Source: an uncultured Roseiflexaceae bacterium (GTDB lineage Bacteria > Chloroflexota > Chloroflexia > Chloroflexales > Roseiflexaceae). Taken from it: a DNA stretch of 32,439 nucleotides. Location of the stretch: the NCBI GenBank assembly GCA_903889425.1, contig CAISXI010000406.1, forward strand, positions 1 through 32,439, given 5' to 3'. Each line of letters starts with the position of its first letter. Position 1 is the stretch's first letter. The notes under the pieces were generated by a model, which was given only the letters and a program-made list of their open reading frames with translations, was not told the origin of the DNA and ran no database searches. The position numbers and the translations under genes are program-made. Below, piece after piece: positions 17,525 to 27,740 of this stretch.

Positions 17525-18475
17525 ATGCGCCAGGCGTTTGTATTCCCCGGACAAGGTGCCCAAGCTGTCGGTATGGGCGCAGAATTAGCCCAACACTCCC
17601 CCGCAGCACGAGCGGTCTATACACTGGCAGATCAGGCCTTGGGATGGTCCGTCAGCGAACTCTGTTTTGCTGGTCCAGAAGACCAACTCACCGCCACTGA
17701 AAACACCCAACCGGCCCTCGTCGCCACCTCGCTCGCCGTACTCGCAGCCCTTGCCGGTGACCTCGATCAAATCGTCTCCTATACCCGCCAGCACGCCGTC
17801 GCCGTGGCCGGGCATAGCTTGGGTGAATACAGCGCCCTCGTGGCGGCTGGCAGCCTCACTCCCACTGCCGCCATCCAATTAGTCCGCCAACGTGGCGTGC
17901 TGATGGCCGCAGCCACCAGTGGAGGCATGGCGGCCGTCATCGGACTCGATGACGATACCATCGACCACATTTGTCGCAGTGTCAGCACCCCTGACGCCGC
18001 TGTGGTCGTCGCCAACTACAATTCCCCCGGTCAAACCGTGATTAGTGGCGCCGTATCTGCCCTCGAAGCCGCTGGCGAAGCGCTCAAAGCCGCTGGTGCC
18101 AAACGGGTCATCCCCCTCAAAGTCAGTGCTGCCTTCCATTCACCGTTGATGCACGACGCCGCCCAAGCCTTGGCAGCGCATGTGGCCCGTACCACGATTG
18201 TGACACCGGTAATCCCGGTTATCTCGAACATTACCGCCCAACCGTTGACCACACCAGCCGCCATTGCCAGCGAATTACCCGCCCAAGTCGAATCGGCCGT
18301 ACGCTGGGTCAGCACCATCCAATATTTGGTGGCTGATGGGGTGACCCATTTCGTCGAAATCGGCGCTGGTAATGTGCTTTCGGGCCTGATCAAACGCATC
18401 GCCCCCGATGCCGTCACTACTACCATTACCGATGTCGCATCGCTCAACGCCTACCGGGCTCAGTTCAGCAACTAA
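17525..18475 (+). CDS. fabD: Malonyl-CoA:ACP transacylase
   Basis: FVFPGQGAQAVGMG, GHSLGEYSALVAAGSL, AFHSPLM, VEIGAGNVLSGLIKR. Confidence 0.96.
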   Translation: MRQAFVFPGQGAQAVGMGAELAQHSPAARAVYTLADQALGWSVSELCFAGPEDQLTATENTQPALVATSLAVLAALAGDLDQIVSYTRQHAVAVAGHSLGEYSALVAAGSLTPTAAIQLVRQRGVLMAAATSGGMAAVIGLDDDTIDHICRSVSTPDAAVVVANYNSPGQTVISGAVSALEAAGEALKAAGAKRVIPLKVSAAFHSPLMHDAAQALAAHVARTTIVTPVIPVISNITAQPLTTPAAIASELPAQVESAVRWVSTIQYLVADGVTHFVEIGAGNVLSGLIKRIAPDAVTTTITDVASLNAYRAQFSN

Positions 18476-18489
18476 GCGGTAGTTTTTTC

Positions 18490-18550
18490 ACACCAAATCA
18501 AACCACGGTATGTGTTGGCATAGCGCACATACCGTGGTTTGATTTGGTGT
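18490..18550. terminator. Long 25-bp perfect hairpin between convergent genes
   Basis: ACACCAAATCAAACCACGGTATGTG (18490-18514) TTGGCATAGCG CACATACCGTGGTTTGATTTGGTGT (18526-18550). Confidence 0.75.
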
Positions 18551-18564
18551 TCACCCCATAACGA

Positions 18565-20679
18565 TTATTTCATTACTAACGTCGTTAATTCTGCCCGCAA
18601 ATCTTCGAGTGCAATGCCGATGTCACGATCAGCGGCTTGGAATGGCGTGTAGATCTGCCACCATAAATCATTGGCGAGTCCCGTACTAAATACTAACAAT
18701 TGATAGCGACGTACCATTTGCGGCTGATTTACCACAAACGTGATAGGCTGGCGGAACGCGCCACCATCAAGTCCAATCTGCATGGCAGCCGGTACTGAAA
18801 ACCGCGCAGTAATAATCGCCGCATGGGGAGGGTTTTGTGGTTGGTACAGCCAAAAAGCCCCGGTTGGCGCGCTCCATTGCCACCGCCGCCCAGCGTCGTC
18901 TTGTTCGGGGGGAAACCAGCCCCGATTCAGTACCACCAAGGCTCCCGTGGCTGCTTGCGGCGGGCGGCGATAAAGCGCCAAATTGGCATCGCCAACCACA
19001 AACTGGAGTTTTTCTAACACTGCCAGATTCACTGGTGTGCCAAACCGTTTGTCGTAGAGCACGTATTCCACATCCAGCCGATCCATCATCGTCGTCAAAG
19101 CCGTGGCGGGGTCCTGGTGCAACACGGTCATCGTCGTGATGGGCTGGGTAAATTGCACCACCCCATCGGCACCTTGGAGTAACCCTGTATTGACCAGCTC
19201 GGGATTGAGGCGTGGCAAATACCCCGTCACAATCGGGCGTTGATAATACCATTGCCCATACAGCACATTGCCATCATCCAAATCAAACGGCAACGGCAAC
19301 ACCGCCCCACGCTGCTGACGGGGAATCGCATCATAGACAACACTGTGTGTTGGGGCAAAGGGTTGCAACGGTAACGGCCATAACTCAAACCCAATCACAC
19401 CAAATAACAACACCCCCCACAAATAAGGGCGACGGAGCCGTTGCGCGCCACTGCGAATTGCATACGCTGCAAATAATGCGAGTTGGGCTAAAGCCAATAA
19501 CAAAAAATGATTGGGGCGCTGGCCTAATTTCACCAGCGGAATATAATTCAAAATATCATATGGTAATGGAATCCCCGTGTCATGACCAAACCACATCAAC
19601 CGTGGCCCCAACGCCAACACCACCAACACAGCGGTCATGGTCAACCACCACGAGGCAATTTGGTGGCGCACCAAATAGATTCCCAGCACCGCCAATACAA
19701 CCACACTCAACCCCAGCGACATCGGCCAATAACTGGGCGAAAATTGCCGGTACCACGCCAGCACTGCATCCCCCCAGAGCGGATGGGTAATTCCTGGGGT
19801 GACAAAAGTAAACAGCGACGCCGAAAATTCCTTCTGGCGAATGAGATAATCGGTCAAACCAACACCATCACCGACCGCCGGCAATTGTTTACCAGGTACC
19901 AACATGTGCCACGCAAAGGGCGCAATCGGCACTGCCACCATTGCAGCCATACTGACCAACTGCATCCAAAATCGCGTCAGTCGCCCGCGCTCGCCACGGT
20001 CGCGCCACGTCATCAGTCCAGCCCAAATCACGACATACGTTAAGGCAAATAAGCCATAGTAGAGGCTCGAAAGCAATGCCCCCAAAATCGCAAATGCCCC
20101 AATCCATACCCCCCGCCAGCGTTGCTGCCCACTGAGCTCCCACAAGGCATACAACATAATCGGGAAGTATTGGAGCGACAAGCGTTCGGCAAAACCCCAA
20201 TACGCCATCCATACATGGAATGGCGCAAACGTATACAACACACCCGCAATCCAAGCCGCCCAGCGATGGCCGACGATCTGCTCAGCACACAATGCCATGG
20301 CCCATGCTGATGCAACAAATGACACCATAGCCAACAAATTAAAGGCAAATACGGGTCCCCAAATCAGTGTGACAGGTGTCATCAACAAGCCATTGGCAAA
20401 CATCAAAATTTGCCAAAACAAATCGGCACCACCCGGATAAAACATCTGCGCCGTATAAAACGGCGATTGCCCAATGCTCAATTGATGCGCTACCCACCAC
20501 AACGACCAGACATTTTCCCAGCCACTATCACAACGCATTTGACACCGCGTGGCGAGATCACTGCCCCAAGTGGCAAATGTCTGCCAAAAAAACGGAATGC
20601 ACAACAGCGTGTAGCTCAGTGGCAACACGCCCCATCGCCACCAGTGTGGTGAGCGGATTCGTTGCAAAATCATATTCAT
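18565..20679 (-). CDS. Large polytopic membrane protein, glycosyltransferase-like
   Basis: Many TM helices in the first ~430 aa followed by a soluble C-terminal domain; 4-nt ATGA overlap with the upstream GT39-like gene. Confidence 0.65.
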   Translation of the reverse strand: MNMILQRIRSPHWWRWGVLPLSYTLLCIPFFWQTFATWGSDLATRCQMRCDSGWENVWSLWWVAHQLSIGQSPFYTAQMFYPGGADLFWQILMFANGLLMTPVTLIWGPVFAFNLLAMVSFVASAWAMALCAEQIVGHRWAAWIAGVLYTFAPFHVWMAYWGFAERLSLQYFPIMLYALWELSGQQRWRGVWIGAFAILGALLSSLYYGLFALTYVVIWAGLMTWRDRGERGRLTRFWMQLVSMAAMVAVPIAPFAWHMLVPGKQLPAVGDGVGLTDYLIRQKEFSASLFTFVTPGITHPLWGDAVLAWYRQFSPSYWPMSLGLSVVVLAVLGIYLVRHQIASWWLTMTAVLVVLALGPRLMWFGHDTGIPLPYDILNYIPLVKLGQRPNHFLLLALAQLALFAAYAIRSGAQRLRRPYLWGVLLFGVIGFELWPLPLQPFAPTHSVVYDAIPRQQRGAVLPLPFDLDDGNVLYGQWYYQRPIVTGYLPRLNPELVNTGLLQGADGVVQFTQPITTMTVLHQDPATALTTMMDRLDVEYVLYDKRFGTPVNLAVLEKLQFVVGDANLALYRRPPQAATGALVVLNRGWFPPEQDDAGRRWQWSAPTGAFWLYQPQNPPHAAIITARFSVPAAMQIGLDGGAFRQPITFVVNQPQMVRRYQLLVFSTGLANDLWWQIYTPFQAADRDIGIALEDLRAELTTLVMK

Positions 20680-22259
20680 GGCTGACGGTAGATTCTTAAT
20701 AACGGCACTCCATCTCGCACAATCTCATATACCGGTGGGGTGTTTGATGCCACCAACGCCCGCGTTGCCGGTGTCCAATAGGCAAACCGGTAGGTCACAA
20801 TCACATAATCAGCTTCATACATCGCCATCTGCGTTGTGTTCATTCCCCAGGCCGAATAGCCGTCATTACTCACAAATCGTAAATCAGCGCGGGTACGACC
20901 ATCGAGTTGGTATGTATGCGGAACGTCGTAGCTGTAACTTTCAATCCAGACCGTGGCCTTTGTTGGGGCGTGCACATTCAAATAATCAAATGCCTCGACA
21001 TAGGTTTCGTTCCAGTACGTATGGTCCATATCAAGCCGGGCAGCGCCGGGGAGGCCACCGATGCTTTCACTATAATACGACAGCAAATGCGGCCACATCC
21101 GCACCCCATCGCGAATCGGCAATCCAACCATCAGCACTAACCCCACGAGCCAGACCCGCCAATCAACGTGATCTGCTGATTTTTTGATAAACAGCACCCC
21201 CCGCGTCAAGCCATACCCAGCCAGCACGGCAATCATTGGAAAGAACGCCATAAACAATCGCTCGTTATCATAAACCGTACTGCTCACCATCAAGGCGCAC
21301 AGCGGTATCACAGCACTTAACACAATTAAATGCAGATACGAACGATGTGCCGGCACCGCCACCACACCCCCCACTACCGCCACCAGCAATATCACCAGTG
21401 GAGTCACCATCACTGCCATTACCGGCGCAAAATACCATGGTGGGGGCAACAACGATTGCCCCAAAAACCATTGCGGGATTTGCCAATGCGCCACCGTGAC
21501 CCACAACAAATAATCCGTTAGCCGAGTTACGGTATCAACCCATAACCATGGCCACAACGCCACAAATACCACTAATGCAACGAGGCCACCCAACACCATC
21601 CGCCCCAACAAATAGCCCCGCCGATCATACATCAGCCACCATAGACCAATTGTGGGCAACACAAAGGCGGCGTTGATTTTGGTGGCGATACCGACGCCCC
21701 AAATCACCCCAAACAACAGCGTCACCCACCATTCACGGCGATTGCGCATATGCCAAAAAAACAAAATCCCGGCGATATATGCCAATGCTCCAGGCACATC
21801 AAGGGCTGCCACATGCGCATGCATAAAAAACCGCGGCATGCAGAGCAACACAATCCCTGCCGCCAGCGCCACCCAGCCACCGACCACCCGCAATGAACTC
21901 ACCACCACCACGGTCACCAGCATCGCTGATACCATCATGGCGGCAAATCGATATGCCCCTACCAGCCCCAAGGTTTTCACCAGCGGCGTCCCCACCAAGG
22001 CGTACCATAGCTTCACCACTGGCGGATGTTCGTGATTGTAATCCCAATACGCACTGAGTATTGCTGGCTTGAGCAGCAATGAACCTTCGCTGAACAACCG
22101 TGCCACCCATTCGTGATACGATGCGGCTGCCCGCATATAGGCCGGCTCATCCCACGTCAAGCCCAACGGCGCAACGGTCAGCCACAACAGCAGCGTCACA
22201 CCGACCACCCCAATCACACTCACCCACAACGTTTGCTTTCGGTTTTTATTGGCAATCAT
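20676..22259 (-). CDS. GT39/PMT/ArnT-like dolichyl-phosphate-mannose-type glycosyltransferase
   Basis: LTWDEPAYMRAAASYHEW (acidic first-loop motif), DYNHEHPPVVKLWYA, multiple TM helices. Confidence 0.75.
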   Translation of the reverse strand: MIANKNRKQTLWVSVIGVVGVTLLLWLTVAPLGLTWDEPAYMRAAASYHEWVARLFSEGSLLLKPAILSAYWDYNHEHPPVVKLWYALVGTPLVKTLGLVGAYRFAAMMVSAMLVTVVVVSSLRVVGGWVALAAGIVLLCMPRFFMHAHVAALDVPGALAYIAGILFFWHMRNRREWWVTLLFGVIWGVGIATKINAAFVLPTIGLWWLMYDRRGYLLGRMVLGGLVALVVFVALWPWLWVDTVTRLTDYLLWVTVAHWQIPQWFLGQSLLPPPWYFAPVMAVMVTPLVILLVAVVGGVVAVPAHRSYLHLIVLSAVIPLCALMVSSTVYDNERLFMAFFPMIAVLAGYGLTRGVLFIKKSADHVDWRVWLVGLVLMVGLPIRDGVRMWPHLLSYYSESIGGLPGAARLDMDHTYWNETYVEAFDYLNVHAPTKATVWIESYSYDVPHTYQLDGRTRADLRFVSNDGYSAWGMNTTQMAMYEADYVIVTYRFAYWTPATRALVASNTPPVYEIVRDGVPLLRIYRQP

Positions 22260-22469
22260 CGAGTAGCTTCCTCGTTCATTCCAGTCTATTTGGCGTATCC
22301 ATCAATCTTGTCTCATTATATCAATACCGCCACCAACCAACGAAAAAATCTGCGTTTGCGCATGCGGGGAATCCGAACCAATTTCCTATGCGCCAGTGCT
22401 TTCCATTCAGCCGGACCCACAGAACTCATCTATAATTGATTTGAACCCATCCAGCGAAAGGATCCCCCA

Positions 22470-23408
22470 ATGCCAGCGCGCCCAATGATTATCGACACCG
22501 ATGCCGGTGTTGATGACGCTCTTGCGATTTTGATGGCCCTCGCCGACCCGAGTATCGAAATCGTCGGGATTACCACCCTCAACGGCAATGTATCACTTCC
22601 CAACGTCGAACGCAACGTCGGTACCATCCTCAATGCCTTTGGCGCCGGTCATATTCCGATTTACCGCGGTGCCGCCCGGCCATTACTCGTCGATGCGCCC
22701 GATGCCGCTGATATCCATGGTGCTGACGGTTTGGGCGATGCCGGATTGCGCGCCCCCCGCGACCTCGAATCAACCCATGCCGCCTTGGGTATCATCGAGC
22801 TCGCCAAACGCTACCCCGGCTGCACCCTCGTCACCCTCGGACCACTTACCAACCTTGCGATTGCCTTGTCACTCGAGCCAAATTTGGCCCAATACATCGG
22901 CAAAACCATTATCATGGGTGGGGCACCCAAGGCCACCGGCAATATTACCGCCACCGCCGAATTCAATATTTATGTCGACCCCGAAGCCACCGCCCTCGTG
23001 CTAAGCCGCGGCAACCTCCAACCCACCATGGTCACTTGGGAAAACACCATCGCACATCCCATCCTCTGGGATCGCTGGGAAGCCTTGCTCGATGCCGGCG
23101 ACATGGGCAAACGCTTTGTGCGCCCGATGTGTACCAATCTGATGAATTGGGCCAAAGCCCGCAACCGCCCCGGCATGTTGATGGCTGACCCCAAAGCGAT
23201 GGCCGTGGCCCTCGACCCCAGCTGCGCTACCGTCAGCCATGTCTATATGGAAGTCGATTGTGGCACTGGCATCGGTCGTGGCATGACAGCGGTTGACCCA
23301 ATCGGATTCAGCAAAAAACCTGCTAACACCTATGTCGCCACCCACCTCGATATCGACAAAGTGATTGCCCTCATCACCAAGGCCACCGCCGTCGCTTGTC
23401 ACCTCTAG
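22470..23408 (+). CDS. Nucleoside hydrolase (IunH family)
   Basis: RPMIIDTDAGVDDALAILMAL, TLGPLTNLAIAL, IIMGGAPKATGNITATAEFNIYVDPEA. Confidence 0.93.
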   Translation: MPARPMIIDTDAGVDDALAILMALADPSIEIVGITTLNGNVSLPNVERNVGTILNAFGAGHIPIYRGAARPLLVDAPDAADIHGADGLGDAGLRAPRDLESTHAALGIIELAKRYPGCTLVTLGPLTNLAIALSLEPNLAQYIGKTIIMGGAPKATGNITATAEFNIYVDPEATALVLSRGNLQPTMVTWENTIAHPILWDRWEALLDAGDMGKRFVRPMCTNLMNWAKARNRPGMLMADPKAMAVALDPSCATVSHVYMEVDCGTGIGRGMTAVDPIGFSKKPANTYVATHLDIDKVIALITKATAVACHL

Positions 23409-24703
23409 CGCACCCGCGCCAACACAAACCCCAAATCGTCGGCATGCCATGGCGTGTCGATGCGCACAAAGCCGCCACGATGATCGATTGTGGCGGCTGT
23501 TTGGGTCATACAACTCGCCGGGTACAACCACTCCACCGTATATCGCCCCGCAGGAATCCCGAGCATCAATGATTGTTGGGGCACATTTTGGGGAATATAG
23601 CCGATATAGCGTTCCCCAGGGACGGCTAACAATTGCACATCACTATCACCTGCATACCACGCAATAATTTCGTTACACGGACGCATATCCCACACCGCCA
23701 CTCGTTCGAGTGTGTTGCGCAAAAACGCCATTTGGGCGCGTAAATCAACCCCACCATATCCCGGCGTGCGCGGATCTGGCACCGCAGTCCCATCAGGATG
23801 CGTCACGGTGAAACTATAATCGAGGTGACTAAATATCCCCCCGCCCGCCAACAAAAAAGACCACGCTTCACTGCGATACGGACGGGCACTATTGCCACGG
23901 AAGCCCGTTTCGTCGTCGCCGATAATCACCCCGAGGTGCCAGTTTTCACGTGCAGCCGACGGAATCGCATAATGAAAATTTACTACGCTCACATGGGCAG
24001 GCACATAGAGTAGTTTTTGGGTGCGGTTGGCCACATTAATCGCAATCGGAAGCTCTGGGGCAACCGCGACAATTGCCTCAATCATCTGTTCATGCCAGGC
24101 CATGTCCATGGTGTGATCATGGCGGCTATATGGCTCGTTGCATATTTCGATATACACGTTATCGTATTTTTTGAGTTCAGTCGCTGCCACTTGCACGAGG
24201 CGCCGCATAAATGGCAACAAGGCCGAATCCGCCTCGTAGACCCGCGCCCGTTCATACGGGCCAACGGCTTGACGACTCTGGGTAGGATGCATCGGTGAAC
24301 GCTCCCAATCAGCTTGATCATACCAAAAACAAAAGAGCGTAAATTCCACCACAATATCACGTTGCGCCGCTGCCGCCACAAAGGCATTTAGGCGTTGGAT
24401 CCAGACCGGATTGATCCGTGCCAAATCATAGCGCCCTTGGTCATCGCGCACCCATGGCGCCACATAGGCATCAGGGTGTGGCGCCAACGTGTTGTCGATA
24501 ATCCCAAATGACCCAGGTGCTTCGACATAACTCCCACTAAATACCCGCGTCAAATTCAATCCCGCCTGACTCAGCGCATCGAGGTATCGTGACATGTCGA
24601 ATTCAAGATTCAATATCGCACCGTAATGTTCACCCCCACCCACCAACACACATGGCTGACCACGCCGCACAAAATAACGTGGATTTGCAGGATATATATG
24701 CAT
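23405..24703 (-). CDS. GH5-like (TIM-barrel) glycoside hydrolase
   Basis: AGLNLTRVFSGSYVEAPG, VVEFTLFCFW, NVYIEICNEPYSRHD (NEP acid/base motif), AGGGIFSHLDYSF. AGGGAG RBS. Confidence 0.75.
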   Translation of the reverse strand: MHIYPANPRYFVRRGQPCVLVGGGEHYGAILNLEFDMSRYLDALSQAGLNLTRVFSGSYVEAPGSFGIIDNTLAPHPDAYVAPWVRDDQGRYDLARINPVWIQRLNAFVAAAAQRDIVVEFTLFCFWYDQADWERSPMHPTQSRQAVGPYERARVYEADSALLPFMRRLVQVAATELKKYDNVYIEICNEPYSRHDHTMDMAWHEQMIEAIVAVAPELPIAINVANRTQKLLYVPAHVSVVNFHYAIPSAARENWHLGVIIGDDETGFRGNSARPYRSEAWSFLLAGGGIFSHLDYSFTVTHPDGTAVPDPRTPGYGGVDLRAQMAFLRNTLERVAVWDMRPCNEIIAWYAGDSDVQLLAVPGERYIGYIPQNVPQQSLMLGIPAGRYTVEWLYPASCMTQTAATIDHRGGFVRIDTPWHADDLGFVLARVR

Positions 24704-24726
24704 CGCCGACTCCCTTGCCCAATCTA

Positions 24727-24759
24727 CATCAACGTGAATCCATGCGATACATGTTGATG
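24727..24759. promoter_or_regulatory. Inverted repeat (candidate operator) upstream of the GH5-like gene
   Basis: CATCAAC (24727-24733) ... GTTGATG (24753-24759). Confidence 0.3.
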
Positions 24760-25193
24760 ATGCAACAGTCTGTGTCTCTACTTCACATTAAATATACCAA
24801 CAAAACACCATCAGATGCATCAATCGGCACTTGATTGCCCCATACCTGAGTCAATCATAATCCAAAATCGCTACGCTTCTCAAAACTATTTACGGTGTAT
24901 ACGTCAATAACTTGTATTATTTGAAATAACAAATTATTATTCATACACACTATTCATATTTAGATCCAAAAAATCATCCTGATGCACTGCGGTGACCTTC
25001 ATTATTTACGCAAATATCGCTTATTTTTTCATTTATTTTTTGCGAATATTTTAATGTGTCATATTTTTATCGCTATAAAAAATACGGTTATTTATTTTTT
25101 GTTTTATTTTTTCGTTTTTTAAACTGTATTTGCTTTTTTCATATTTGTATGGTTAAATTAAATTATATTCATAATAATTAAAAAGAGGCGGTC

Positions 25194-26513
25194 ATGCGGA
25201 TCGTATTTATTGGCGCAGGTAGTCATATCTTTACGCGGAAATTGGTACGTGACATTCTTAGTTTTCCTCGATTACGCGATGCGACCATTGTATTGCATGA
25301 CATCGACGACGCACGGCTTGCCCATGCCCATTTCGGAGTACAGCGAATTATTGCGGCCGGGCAATACAAAGCCCAAGTCACTGTCACCACGAATCTCGAA
25401 CAAGCAATCACGAATGCCGATGTCGTCGTTACCACTATTGCCGGGTCGTTTGATCAATGGCGCCACGATATCGAAATACCGGCCAAATACGGTATTGATT
25501 TAAATATCGGCGACACCCGTGGTCCGGGGGGAATTTTTCGCTTTTTGCGCTTATATCCTGCCATGCAAAAAATTGTCCGCACTATCGAGCGCTACGCTCC
25601 GACCGCCACCTTACTCAATTACACCAATCCAATGGCAATGCTGTGTGGTGCGTTGAGTCGCACGAGTACCATTCCTATTGTCGGCTTGTGTCATAGTGTG
25701 CAAGGCACGGCCGAAATGTTAGCGCGCTGGCTTGGTGCCCCCATGAACGAAATCAGCTATACCTGCGCTGGTATCAATCATATGTCGTGGTACTTGTCGT
25801 ATACCTGGAATGGCATCAACGTCACGTCGATTTTGCGCCAACTCGTCAATAATCCCGTGATTTATAACGAAGAAATTGTGCGCAACGAATTATTTATGGC
25901 ACTCGGACATTACACCACCGAATCAAGCGGACATCATTCCGAATATAACTGGTGGTTCCGCAAACGCCCTGAACTTATTGCCCAATATTGCACACCAGGT
26001 ACAGGCTGGAATCCAGGCGCGTCGTATGCAGCCCTCAATTGGTACCAAGCCCATATGAATGATTGGGAGCAAGAATCCGCTCAAGAACGTACCAACCCCG
26101 CACCAATTGACTTGCACCCAAGTAATGAATACGCCGCAGCAATCATAAATGCACTCCATGGTGGTGACGTGTTTAAGTTTAATGGCAATGTGCCAAATCG
26201 CGGCTATATCACCAATTTACCGGTGGGTGCCTGTGTCGAAGTGCCGGTTTATGTCGATAGTCATGGCCTACACCCACTACCCATTGGCGATTTGCCTGCA
26301 TCTGTCACGATGTTGACCAATCTCAGTAGTCAAATCGAAGAGATGGCGATTGCCGGATGCTTAAATGGGGACCCGTTGCTCATCTATCAAGCAATTTGCC
26401 ACGATCCATTGACCGCAGCCCGCTTATCACTACGTGAAATCCGCACGATGGTCAATGAAATGTTCGCCCAATCACAACCCTATTTGCCCCATTTCGGCGC
26501 TCATCAGGTGTAA
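25194..26513 (+). CDS. Glycoside hydrolase family 4 (NAD-dependent alpha-glycosidase)
   Basis: MRIVFIGAGSHIFTRKLVRDIL, NYTNPMAMLCGALSRTS, GLCHSVQGTAEML, CAGINHMSWYLSY. Confidence 0.93.
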   Translation: MRIVFIGAGSHIFTRKLVRDILSFPRLRDATIVLHDIDDARLAHAHFGVQRIIAAGQYKAQVTVTTNLEQAITNADVVVTTIAGSFDQWRHDIEIPAKYGIDLNIGDTRGPGGIFRFLRLYPAMQKIVRTIERYAPTATLLNYTNPMAMLCGALSRTSTIPIVGLCHSVQGTAEMLARWLGAPMNEISYTCAGINHMSWYLSYTWNGINVTSILRQLVNNPVIYNEEIVRNELFMALGHYTTESSGHHSEYNWWFRKRPELIAQYCTPGTGWNPGASYAALNWYQAHMNDWEQESAQERTNPAPIDLHPSNEYAAAIINALHGGDVFKFNGNVPNRGYITNLPVGACVEVPVYVDSHGLHPLPIGDLPASVTMLTNLSSQIEEMAIAGCLNGDPLLIYQAICHDPLTAARLSLREIRTMVNEMFAQSQPYLPHFGAHQV

Positions 26514-26543
26514 TCACATAATAAAAAAATTAATCCCTTAATC

Positions 26544-26584
26544 GCCTGCGTATATTGGCTTGTACGCAGGCTATTTGATTTTTC
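26544..26584 (+). terminator. Intrinsic terminator after the GH4 gene
   Basis: GCCTGCGTA (26544-26552) ... TACGCAGGC (26563-26571), then TATTTGATTTTT. Confidence 0.65.
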
Positions 26585-26658
26585 CATCCACATATGTGCC
26601 CTAGGAATCCTTTATAATAAATATATAAATAATTATCATCAACCCGTAGGAATCTACA

Positions 26659-27690
26659 ATGTATAACAATAATAATAAAAACAACATGGGGTGTTGTTTG
26701 TTTGGGTTGATTATAGGACTTGTCACTAGCATTGGATTATTGATCTATCGTATTATTCTATTCCTCTTGCCACTTATCCCTTGGGTGATCAAAGGGCTCT
26801 ACTATTTTATTGCATGGCCGTTTTTGGCCTTTGAATATGGCTGGAATCGTGGTGGTGTGTGGCGGATTATCGCACTCACTGGCGGGGTATTGTTTGGGGT
26901 TGCGATGTTGGTAGCCGTGCTCACCGCGCCACCACCAGCCCCCACGAGCCCACCCACCCGCACCGTCATCGTTGTCACTGCCACCCCATCTCCATCACCA
27001 ACAGCTGTACCGGTCACGAACACCGTACTCGTACCAACCGACACACCCAGCGCACCCCCTCCGACCGAGTTGCCCACTGCGGTAGGCGCCACCAGCGTCC
27101 CTGCTACACTCGTACCAACGGTAGCCCAAGCTGATGTGGCAACCGCCACCGTTGCCCCGCAACCAGACGCCGTTGCACCCCAACCAGATGCCGTTGCACC
27201 CCAACCAGATGCCGTTGCCCCCAATGCCGCCATCCCTGCTAACGCAATCGCCGTTACGGTTAAACGGGTCGTCGATGGTGATACCATCCATGTATTGCTC
27301 GACAACAACGATGTCACCATTCGCATGATTGGGATTGACACCCCCGAAACCGTCGATCCCCGCAAACCAGTGCAGTGTTTTGGCAAAGAAGCCTCAAATC
27401 ATGCCCGTCAATTACTCAATGGGGCGACTGTCTACCTCGAAATAGATGACAGCCAAGGTGATTATGACAAATACAACCGTTTGTTGAGTTATATCTGGAT
27501 GAGCGATGGCCGGATGTTTAACCAAGTCATGATTGCCGAAGGCTATGCCTTTGAATATACCTACAACCGCCCCTACAAATATCAAGCACAATTCAAAGAT
27601 GCCCAACGCAACGCCCAAACGCAACAACTTGGGTTATGGGCACCCACCACCTGCAACGGGGTCGCATCTGACATTATCCCGGTGCCCTAA
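26659..27690 (+). CDS. Membrane-anchored thermonuclease-family (SNase-like) protein
   Basis: Hydrophobic N-terminus with TM helices, Thr/Pro/Ala linker, then VKRVVDGDTIHVLLDNNDVTIRMIGIDTPETVDPRKPVQCFGKEASNHARQLL...YNRLLSYIW. Confidence 0.92.
   Translation: MYNNNNKNNMGCCLFGLIIGLVTSIGLLIYRIILFLLPLIPWVIKGLYYFIAWPFLAFEYGWNRGGVWRIIALTGGVLFGVAMLVAVLTAPPPAPTSPPTRTVIVVTATPSPSPTAVPVTNTVLVPTDTPSAPPPTELPTAVGATSVPATLVPTVAQADVATATVAPQPDAVAPQPDAVAPQPDAVAPNAAIPANAIAVTVKRVVDGDTIHVLLDNNDVTIRMIGIDTPETVDPRKPVQCFGKEASNHARQLLNGATVYLEIDDSQGDYDKYNRLLSYIWMSDGRMFNQVMIAEGYAFEYTYNRPYKYQAQFKDAQRNAQTQQLGLWAPTTCNGVASDIIPVP
27151..27222 (+). repeat. 21-bp in-frame tandem repeat (VAPQPDA)x3 plus a partial copy
   Basis: GTTGC(A/C)CC(C/G)CAACCAGA(C/T)GCC units at 27151, 27172 and 27193. 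Confidence 0.85.
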
Positions 27691-27740
27691 TATTTGATTA
27701 GCGTGCCCTGTTGTTTTGCCCACAAAAGGAATGACGAGTC

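Noticed and set aside
16520-18475. fabH-fabD as a secondary-metabolite cluster
   Set aside because: Primary fatty acid synthesis context next to DUF177-rpmF; no PKS/NRPS domains nearby.
27151-27222. Regular repeats as a CRISPR array
   Set aside because: 21-bp units are contiguous without spacers and encode an in-frame VAPQPDA stalk.
26802-27386. 194-aa minus-strand ORF opposite the anchored nuclease
   Set aside because: Low-complexity Gly/Ala/Val/Thr composition mirrors the Thr/Pro linker on the plus strand.
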